Shown: positions 52,501-61,161 of the stretch, piece by piece | How positions within the stretch are numbered: the first letter of the stretch is position 1 | How the letters are laid out: each line of letters begins with the position of its first letter | Assembly: GCA_947581855.1 (NCBI GenBank) | Contig: CANPVZ010000018.1 | Span: forward strand, 23,523 to 87,522 | Origin: an uncultured Phocaeicola sp. | GTDB lineage: Bacteria; Bacteroidota; Bacteroidia; Bacteroidales; Bacteroidaceae | DNA length: 64,000 nucleotides | Direction: 5' to 3' | Notes under the pieces: model-generated | Told to the model about the DNA's origin: nothing | What the model saw: the letters and a program-made list of their open reading frames with translations, nothing else | Databases searched by the model: none | Program-made: the position numbers and the translations under genes

Positions 52501-53021
52501 CTGTGATGGTAGCCACTGGTAAGTCTTCCAGATCTTTGGCCGAAATAGTGGTGATGGAACCGGTTACATTTTTCTGTTTCATACTACCGTAGCCTACTAC
52601 CACCACTTCGTTCATTACTTGGTTATCCGGTTCCATAGTAATAACGAAGTCTGTTTGGTTTGCTATGGAAATCTTTTGTGTTTTGTATCCTACATACGAG
52701 ATTTCCAGTGTCGCGTTTTCTGCAACCTTTAAAGAAAAATTTCCTTCAAAATCGGTGATAGTTCCATCCGGAGTTCCGGCCACTTTTACGGTTACTCCGA
52801 TTAGAATTTCTCCCTTTTCATCGAGGATTTTTCCTTTTACAGTTTTGTCTTGTTTTACCGATTGAACCTGCGAAAATTCCCCCCCCCCGTGGGCTCTTTG
52901 GTGCTTCGGCCAAGAGAAGATAAGGAGAAGCGATTAATAAACTTCCTACAAGTAGTAGCCGTTTATTAATACACTGCCACACATCATGGAAATGATGTGT
53001 CCTGAATTGAATAGTTTTCAT
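49511..53021 (-). CDS. SusC/RagA TonB-linked outer membrane protein; signal-peptide exon-like start is out of frame by 1 nt at a G10 tract
   Basis: Body 49511..52783+ has DFEGNFSLKV..., plug NEVVVVGYGSMKQKNVTGSI, C-term LRTWSFGINVSF. Upstream ORF 53021 carries signal peptide LLLVGSLLIASPYLLLAEAPKSP and meets C10 (52879-52888 on +); removing one G yields ...SPRGGEFSQVQSVKQDKTVKGKILDEKGEILIGVTVKVAGTPDGTITDFEG. Confidence 0.88.
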
Positions 53022-53307
53022 TTGTAATAGATATTAGGGTTAATAAAAAACGTCGTAAAGATATAGGCAGGAAGATTTAATAAAGTGGAATATTTGGTAT
53101 ATTTTGTGTAATTTTGAGTATTCGTTGTGTTTTTAGGGTAATGGAGAGGACCTTTCGCTATTTCTTAGAATAGATATAAGTGTATGCAAAGATGTTACAT
53201 GGCTTATAAGGATATTGCATACAGCATTATTTCGAAAATATAAATAATACTTGATGTAAAAAGAGTGAGTATATGCAAATGCATAAGCTTATATGTAAGC
53301 ATGGTGA

Positions 53308-53354
53308 GAAAAAAACACGGGTCTTAAGGATTGTTTATTTTATTAAGACCCGTG
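53308..53354 (-). terminator. Rho-independent terminator of dps
   Basis: 12-bp perfect stem cacgggtcttaa / ttaagacccgtg; on the minus strand followed by TTTTTTT. Confidence 0.88.
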
Positions 53355-53412
53355 TGAAAGTATTAAGTCAGTTAGTCGATGTTGAAGGGTTTTAGGTTAA
53401 AGATACCTGGTA

Positions 53413-53889
53413 TTATTTAGACGAGTATGCACATAACATCCAAACCATCTTTTCTTGTTCTTTCAAATAATCGCTCATCAAAGCTACAGTCGCTTCGTCA
53501 CCTGCTTGGGAGGCGATAGCCAAGATTTTGCGCTCTTCTGTAATGAAATGGCTATAAGTTTCCAGAATGTTATTCAGTGCTTCGTCTCCACAACTAACGC
53601 CTTCCACTTCTTCGATATTAGATGTTTTCAGGTAATCGCTATATTTATTTTTGGGTACGCCGCCCAACATCAGAATGCGTTCCGCCACTTCGTCAACTTT
53701 TTCGGCTGCATTGTCGTATAACTCCTCAAATTTGCTGTGCAATATAAAGAAACCATGTCCTTTGATATTCCAGTGGAATCCCCGTAGGTTAGCATAAAAT
53801 ACTTGGTAGTCAGCTAATAATTGTTGCAATGAATCTACTACCTTTGCTGTTGCTACTGAATCTAACTTGATGTAATTTAAAGTTTTCAT
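53413..53889 (-). CDS. dps: Dps family ferritin-like DNA-protection protein
   Basis: YQVFYANLRGFHWNIKGHGFFILHSKFEELYDNAAEKVDEVAERILMLGG. Confidence 0.95.
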   Translation of the reverse strand: MKTLNYIKLDSVATAKVVDSLQQLLADYQVFYANLRGFHWNIKGHGFFILHSKFEELYDNAAEKVDEVAERILMLGGVPKNKYSDYLKTSNIEEVEGVSCGDEALNNILETYSHFITEERKILAIASQAGDEATVALMSDYLKEQEKMVWMLCAYSSK

Positions 53890-54015
53890 AATGCTATTGT
53901 TTTAATTGGTTATTGTTTTTTCGTTTGTTTGATGCAAAGATATAGTAGAAAGTAATACGTGTCAAACTGATAATTTCTATCTTTGTATAGACAAAATCTA
54001 TTAAGCAGAGAAACG

Positions 54016-54942
54016 ATGAATCTACAACAACTGGAATATATACTTGCTGTTGACGAACTCCGCCATTTTGCTAAAGCTGCGGAGTTTTGTAATGTAACCC
54101 AGCCTACCTTGAGTATGATGATACAAAAGTTGGAAGAAGAATTGGGTACCAGAATATTCGACAGGTCTTTTCAACCCGTACAACCTACTCCAATAGGGAA
54201 GAAAATTATAGAGCAGGCAAGGAACACTGTGCATCAGGCTTCGCTTCTTAAAGATCTGGTAAAAGAAGAAAGTAAATCGATGAGTGGGGTTTTCCGCATT
54301 GCCGTGCTGCCAACGATCGCTCCTTATTTGCTCCCGCGTTTCTTTCCGGAGCTAATGGAAGAGTATTCCATGTTGGATATCCGGGTAATGGAAATGAAGA
54401 CTAAAGATTGTCTGGCAGCTTTGCAGGAGGGAAGTGTGGAGGCAGCTGTCATAGCCGGATCGGCGGAAGGCAAAGAGTTCAACTCTGTACCTCTTTATTA
54501 CGAATCGTTCTACGGATATGTGTCACAAAGAGATCCTTTATATAAGAAAGAGATGATTCGCTCTTCCGAGATTAGCGGAGAAAAACTATGGTTATTGGAC
54601 GAGGGGCATTGTTTTCGCGATCAATTAATGCGTTTTTGTCAGTTGAAGTCAGCCCAATCGTGTCAAATAGCCTATAAGTTAGGCAGTATGGAAACTTTTA
54701 TGCGGATGGTAGAAAGTGGTCAGGGAATGACGTTTATTCCCGGTTTGGCGCTATTGCAGCTTAATGAAGAACAGAAGAAATTAGTGCGTCCTTTTGCAAT
54801 ACCCCGACCCACACGGCAGATTCATATCGTTACCCGAACGGATTTTATTCGATATTCCGTTCTTTCTATGTTGATAGAGAAGATACGTGGAGCTGTTCCG
54901 GTGGAAATGTTGACTTTACAGAGCGGACAGAAAGTAGTTTAG
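54016..54942 (+). CDS. oxyR: LysR-family hydrogen-peroxide-inducible activator
   Basis: MNLQQLEYILAVDELRHFAKAAEFCNVTQPTLSMMIQKLEEELG HTH; regulatory domain with RSSEISGEKLWLLDEGHCFRDQLMRFC; divergent from dps. Confidence 0.93.
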   Translation: MNLQQLEYILAVDELRHFAKAAEFCNVTQPTLSMMIQKLEEELGTRIFDRSFQPVQPTPIGKKIIEQARNTVHQASLLKDLVKEESKSMSGVFRIAVLPTIAPYLLPRFFPELMEEYSMLDIRVMEMKTKDCLAALQEGSVEAAVIAGSAEGKEFNSVPLYYESFYGYVSQRDPLYKKEMIRSSEISGEKLWLLDEGHCFRDQLMRFCQLKSAQSCQIAYKLGSMETFMRMVESGQGMTFIPGLALLQLNEEQKKLVRPFAIPRPTRQIHIVTRTDFIRYSVLSMLIEKIRGAVPVEMLTLQSGQKVV

Positions 54943-55063
54943 GTATATAAAATGAAAGTATACTGTGCATCGAATGTTATTTCCTATAAGTTCCTTTCTG
55001 CTCCTTGGCAAAATCTTTTCTAGGCAGTGTAAAGATTATTTCTATCCTTGATTTTTTATATTT

Positions 55064-55134
55064 TACGAATGTGGGCTATATAGTTTTCAATAGTGGGCTG
55101 TATAGTTTACATTCGTAGGATATATAGCCCACAT
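55064..55134. repeat. Nested inverted/direct repeat cluster
   Basis: atgtgggctatata (55069-55082) and tatatagcccacat (55121-55134) are perfect inverted copies; tacgaatgt (55065-) pairs with acattcgta (55109-). Confidence 0.8.
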
Positions 55135-55399
55135 GCTAGGCATATAAGTTTTGTATAGAGTGTAATAAAGATAAAAGTTTGCTATATAAAAAGTAACGGA
55201 AAGCCATAATTTATAGCGGGGAATCATTTCTTTTTATTGAAATAAATGTTCTCATCTGAAGGTTTCCATTTTTGGTGAGGATCACTATACAAACTTGCCG
55301 AATGATTACGGACATTCGGATGCGTTACCCGTATTATGTTGCTGGCTTTTCCCATACTTATGGTGGGTTTCTGTATTATTTATTATCTGTGTGATATAT

Positions 55400-55486
55400 G
55401 AAAAAGCCCCCGATAAAGGACGAGGGCAACCTAAGTGTTTTCACAACGGAATAATCCTTATTGTGATTTGCTTCAAATTAGTGTGG
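55400..55486 (-). ncRNA. Predicted tracrRNA of the type II-C CRISPR-Cas system
   Basis: Minus strand 5'-CACACTAATTTGAAGCAAATCACAATAAGGATTATTCCGTTGTGAAAACACTTAGGTTGCCCTCGTCCTTTATCGGGGGCTTTTTC-3'. ACTAATTTGAA(-)GCAAATCACAA matches the strand complementary to the crRNA repeat with a single 1-nt gap; then AAGGATTATTCC nexus-like hairpin, GTGAAAACAC hairpin, and GCCCTCG/CGGGGGC terminator with T-run. Confidence 0.9.
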
Positions 55487-55494
55487 CAAAGCTA
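55487..55494 (-). promoter_or_regulatory. Candidate tracrRNA promoter -7 element (TAGCTTTG)
   Basis: Matches Bacteroides -7 consensus TAnnTTTG immediately upstream of the anti-repeat; ATTG (-33-like) 20 nt further upstream. Confidence 0.6.
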
Positions 55495-55536
55495 AAAAAA
55501 TAAAATAATAGATACAATATTTTTAAATATTATTTG

Positions 55537-55544
55537 TAGTTTTG
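55537..55544 (+). promoter_or_regulatory. Candidate cas9 promoter -7 element (TAGTTTTG)
   Basis: Matches TAnnTTTG 13-25 nt upstream of the two candidate cas9 start codons; no clear -33 TTTG. Confidence 0.45.
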
Positions 55545-55557
55545 GGAAAATAATTCA

Positions 55558-58500
55558 ATGAATCATACTATGAAAAGAATTTTAGGTCTTGATTTAGGTA
55601 CAAATAGTATTGGGTGGGCTTTAGTTGATGAGGCAGAAAATAAGGAAGAGCAGTCGTCTATAATTAGATTAGGAGTACGGGTAAATCCTTTAACTGTGGA
55701 TGAGCAAAAAAATTTTGAGCAGGGTAAAAGCATCACAACAAATGCTTACAGGAGGCTTAAAAGATGTATGCGTCGTAATTTGCAACGCTATAAATTGCGT
55801 CGTAAAAATTTAATAAATTGTTTGTTGTCAAATGGTATTATACAGGAAACTACTTTTTTATGTGAGAGTGGAAATAGAACAACTTTTGAAACTTACCGGT
55901 TACGAGCAAAAGCTGTTACCGATGAAATCTCTTTGGAGGAATTCGCACGTGTGTTGTTGATGATAAATAAAAAAAGAGGTTATAAAAGCAGTCGTAAAGC
56001 AAAGTCGGCAGATGAGGGGCAATTGATAGACGGAATGACTATTGCCAAGCAACTTTATGATGAAAATATTACTCCAGGTCAATTTGTTTTGTCTCTTCTC
56101 AACGAAGGGAAAAACTACATTCCCGACTTTTACCGTTCGGATTTACAGAGTGAATTAGATAGGATATGGAAGTACCAGCGTCAGTTTTATGCTGATATAT
56201 TGACAGATGACTTTAAAGAACAATTGAAAGGGAAAGGTAAGCAGAACTCAAGTAAAATATTTTTGGGAAAATATCAAATATATACGGCCGACAATAAAGG
56301 AAAAGATAAACGATTGCAAGCTTATCGGTGGCGTGTTGAAGCGTTAAGTAAACAGTTGACAATTGAAGAAGTTGCATTTGTTATTTGTGAAATAAATGGT
56401 CTAATAAATAATTCAAGTGGTTACTTAGGCTCTATTAGTGATAGGAGTAAAGATTTGGTTTTTAATAAACAAACCGTAGGACAAGCTTTGATGAATGGAT
56501 TAATTAAAGATCCTCATTATAGTTTAAAGAATCAAGTATATTATCGTCAGGATTATATGGATGAATTTGAGGCTATTTGGGAAACACAAGCCAAATATCA
56601 TTCAGAGCTTACTCCAGAACTAAAAAAAGAAGTACGTGATATTATCATTTTTTATCAGCGACCACTTAAAAGTCAAAAGGGCTTGATTGGTTATTGTGAA
56701 CTGGAGAACAGCCAAATAGAGATAGAGGTAGATGGCAAGATGAAAATGAAAACGATAGGGAGTAGGGTTTGTCCTAAATCATCTCCTTTATTTCAAGAAT
56801 TTAAGATTTGGCAGATTCTTAATAATATTAAGGTGACAGAAAAGTCAACCGGTGCTTGCAGATATTTAGAACAGGAAGAAAAGGATATTTTGTTTTTTGA
56901 ATTGAGTGTCAAAGATAAATTGTCCAAATTAGATGTTCTTAAATATCTATTTAAAAATTATAAAGAGTTGGATTTGAACTTCAAAGAAATTGAAGGAAAT
57001 CGGACTCAGTCTTTGTTGTTCAAGGCATATCAAGATATTATAGCCATGACCGGTCATAAAGAATACGATTTCTCTAAAATGTCAGCTCATGATGTGATAA
57101 AAACCGTGACAGATATATTTACGGGCTTAGGATATCGTACAGATATGTTGAATTTCGATTCAAGTATAAAAGGACATGACTTTGATAAGCAACCAATGTA
57201 TTTGTTATGGCACTTGTTATATTCTTATGAAGGGGATAAATCGAATACGGGAATTGATAGCTTATTGGCAAAAATTGAAGAACTGACCGGCTTGGAAAGA
57301 GAATATGCAAAAAGATTGGCAAATATTACATTTCAGCCCGATTATGGGAATCTAAGCGCAAAAGCAATACGGAAGATATTGCCTTTAATAAAAAAGGGTA
57401 CAGAATTTAGCTCAGCATGTAAGAATGTCGGTTATAATCACTCCAAACGTTCCCAAACTAGAGAGGAGCTGGAAGATAAAGTTTATAAAGATCATTTAGA
57501 TATACTTCCTAGAAATAGCTTGCGGAATCCTGTTGTGGAGAAAATTCTAAATCAGATGATTAATTTAGTTAATTCGGTTATTGATACGTATGGAAAACCA
57601 GATGAAATCCGCATTGAGTTGGCACGTGAACTGAAAAAAAGTGCAAAAGAACGTGAGGAAATGATGAACTCCATTAATAAGGCAAGGGCCGAACATGAAA
57701 AATACCGTGAGATCCTTCAAAAAGAATTTGGTATAAGCAATGTAAGTCGTAATGATATAATTCGCTATAAGCTATATTTGGAATTAAAGGATAATGGTTA
57801 TAAAACACTCTATTCTAATACTTATATACCTCAAGAAAGATTGTTTAGTAAGGAATTTGATATAGAGCATATTATTCCTCAGGCAAGATTATTTAATGAT
57901 TCGTTTTCGAATAAAACACTTGAAAGTAGAAGTGTAAATATTGAAAAAAGTAATCAGACTGCTTATGATTATGTATTAAATAAGTACGGTGTAAAGGATA
58001 TTGAGGATTATAAGATTCGCATTGAAAATTTATATAAAACTAATGCAATCAGTAAAACAAAGCGTAATAATTTACTCATGAGATCAACAGATATTCCTGA
58101 TGATTTCATTAAACGAGATTTACGCACTACTCAGTACATTGCGAGAAAGGCTTGTGAAATACTTGAAGATGTTGTAAAATGTGTGCTTCCTACTACAGGA
58201 TTGATTACAGATCGTTTGCGTGAAGATTGGCAGTTGGTAGATGTGATGCAAGAATTAAATTGGGATAAGTATGATAAATTAGGTTTAACAGAAGTGCTGG
58301 AAGATAAAGATGGACGCAAGCTATACCGCATTAAAGAGTGGACCAAACGCAACGATCATCGTCACCATGCTATGGATGCATTAACAATTGCCTTTACAAA
58401 GGAGAGTTTTATACAATATTTGAATAACCTTAATGCAAAAAGTGATAAATCAAGTAGTATTTATGGAATAGAGCAGAAGGAGCTCTATCGAGATAAGCAT

Positions 58501-59691
58501 GGGAAGTTGCGATTTGTGCCTCCTATGCCACTTGATATATTTAGAATGGAAGCAAAATACCATTTGGAAAATACCTTAGTATCTATAAAAGCTAAAAATA
58601 AAGTAGTAACGCAGAATACCAACAAGATAAAGCTCAAAAATGGATTTAAGAAAAAGGTCCAGTTAACTCCTCGTGGTCAACTACATAATGAAACCATTTA
58701 TGGCAGTATGAAACGGTATGTTACCAAAGAAGAGAAAATAGGTGCAGGATTTACCGTTGAACGAATAGCTAAAGTTGCTAATCAAAAATATAGGGAAGCA
58801 TTGTTAAAGCGTCTTTTTGAATGGAATGGTGATCCTAAAAGAGCCTTTACGGGTAAAAATAGTTTGGAGAAAAATCCTATTTATTTGGATGAACTACGTA
58901 CCTGGCGGGTTCCGGTAAAAGTAAAGACGGTGGAGCAAGAGACAATTTATACGGTTCGTAAAGCTATTGGTCCTGATCTGAAAATAGATAAAATTGTAGA
59001 TGGGAGAATAAGACAAATTTTGCAAGAGCGTTTGAAAGAATTTGGGGGGGATGCTAAAAAAGCATTTGGTAATTTAGATGAGAATCCTGTCTGGTTAAAT
59101 AAAGAGAAAGGTATAGTTATTAAACGGGTAACTATCACAGGAGCAAGTAGTGTTACGCCGCTTCATGATAAAAAGGATCATCGAGGTCAATATATGTTGG
59201 AATCTACAGGAAGGAAACAGCCAGTGGATTTTGTTAACACGGGAAATAATCATCACGTGGCAATTTATCGGGACGGAAAGGGTAATTTACAAGAAAAAGT
59301 CGTTTCTTTCTATGAAGCAACAAGTCGTATAGCTCTTGGACTTCCTATAATTGATAAAGCGTATAAGAGTAGTGAAGGATGGAACTTTTTGTTTTCTATG
59401 AAGCAAAATGAATATTTTGTTTTTCCTAATGAAGAAATAGGATTTAATCCGAGTGAAATTGATTTGACGGATGCGGAAAACTACGCTCTTATTAGCCCTA
59501 ATTTATTTAGAGTGCAGAAATTAACATCAAAAGATTATGTATTTAGACATCATCTTGAAACAATCGTTGATGATAAAAAAGAATTACATGGAATAACCTG
59601 GAAGAGATTATCCTCTTTAAATAATCTAGATAAAATTGTAAAAGTTCGAGTGAATCATATCGGACAAATTGTATTTGTAGGAGAGTATTAG
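55558..59691 (+). CDS. cas9: Type II-C CRISPR-associated endonuclease Cas9 (1377 aa)
   Basis: RuvC-I MKRILGLDLGTNSIGWALVDE; RuvC-II DEIRIELARELKKSAKEREEM; HNH FDIEHIIPQARLFNDSFSNKTLESRSVNIEKSN; RuvC-III NDHRHHAMDALTIAF. Alternative start 55570. Confidence 0.98.
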   Translation: MNHTMKRILGLDLGTNSIGWALVDEAENKEEQSSIIRLGVRVNPLTVDEQKNFEQGKSITTNAYRRLKRCMRRNLQRYKLRRKNLINCLLSNGIIQETTFLCESGNRTTFETYRLRAKAVTDEISLEEFARVLLMINKKRGYKSSRKAKSADEGQLIDGMTIAKQLYDENITPGQFVLSLLNEGKNYIPDFYRSDLQSELDRIWKYQRQFYADILTDDFKEQLKGKGKQNSSKIFLGKYQIYTADNKGKDKRLQAYRWRVEALSKQLTIEEVAFVICEINGLINNSSGYLGSISDRSKDLVFNKQTVGQALMNGLIKDPHYSLKNQVYYRQDYMDEFEAIWETQAKYHSELTPELKKEVRDIIIFYQRPLKSQKGLIGYCELENSQIEIEVDGKMKMKTIGSRVCPKSSPLFQEFKIWQILNNIKVTEKSTGACRYLEQEEKDILFFELSVKDKLSKLDVLKYLFKNYKELDLNFKEIEGNRTQSLLFKAYQDIIAMTGHKEYDFSKMSAHDVIKTVTDIFTGLGYRTDMLNFDSSIKGHDFDKQPMYLLWHLLYSYEGDKSNTGIDSLLAKIEELTGLEREYAKRLANITFQPDYGNLSAKAIRKILPLIKKGTEFSSACKNVGYNHSKRSQTREELEDKVYKDHLDILPRNSLRNPVVEKILNQMINLVNSVIDTYGKPDEIRIELARELKKSAKEREEMMNSINKARAEHEKYREILQKEFGISNVSRNDIIRYKLYLELKDNGYKTLYSNTYIPQERLFSKEFDIEHIIPQARLFNDSFSNKTLESRSVNIEKSNQTAYDYVLNKYGVKDIEDYKIRIENLYKTNAISKTKRNNLLMRSTDIPDDFIKRDLRTTQYIARKACEILEDVVKCVLPTTGLITDRLREDWQLVDVMQELNWDKYDKLGLTEVLEDKDGRKLYRIKEWTKRNDHRHHAMDALTIAFTKESFIQYLNNLNAKSDKSSSIYGIEQKELYRDKHGKLRFVPPMPLDIFRMEAKYHLENTLVSIKAKNKVVTQNTNKIKLKNGFKKKVQLTPRGQLHNETIYGSMKRYVTKEEKIGAGFTVERIAKVANQKYREALLKRLFEWNGDPKRAFTGKNSLEKNPIYLDELRTWRVPVKVKTVEQETIYTVRKAIGPDLKIDKIVDGRIRQILQERLKEFGGDAKKAFGNLDENPVWLNKEKGIVIKRVTITGASSVTPLHDKKDHRGQYMLESTGRKQPVDFVNTGNNHHVAIYRDGKGNLQEKVVSFYEATSRIALGLPIIDKAYKSSEGWNFLFSMKQNEYFVFPNEEIGFNPSEIDLTDAENYALISPNLFRVQKLTSKDYVFRHHLETIVDDKKELHGITWKRLSSLNNLDKIVKVRVNHIGQIVFVGEY

Positions 59692-59787
59692 TCATAAGAT
59701 TCTTGAATGAATCTGTTTTAAATCTATAGAGAAAGTTCTATTTCTTTTATATATAAGTTAATTGGGTGAAAACTGATCTTTAAGAAT

Positions 59788-61052
<1,265 letters not shown>

Positions 61053-61056
61053 AAAT

Positions 61057-61086
61057 AATAAATCCCGTTTGAATGCGGGATTTATT
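61057..61086. terminator. 11-bp perfect hairpin between cas2 and the CRISPR array
   Basis: aataaatcccg (61057-61067) / cgggatttatt (61076-61086); no strong T-run on either side. Confidence 0.55.
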
Positions 61087-61161
61087 GGTGGAAACAGTTC
61101 TCATTTTTCTATTCTAGCATTTAATGTATACCATTGAAAATCAGTGTAAAATGTAAAATCC

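Noticed and set aside
55295-55495. 66-aa plus-strand ORF upstream of cas9
   Set aside because: Antisense to the predicted tracrRNA, low-complexity hydrophobic start and no coding signature; the tracrRNA explains the sequence better.
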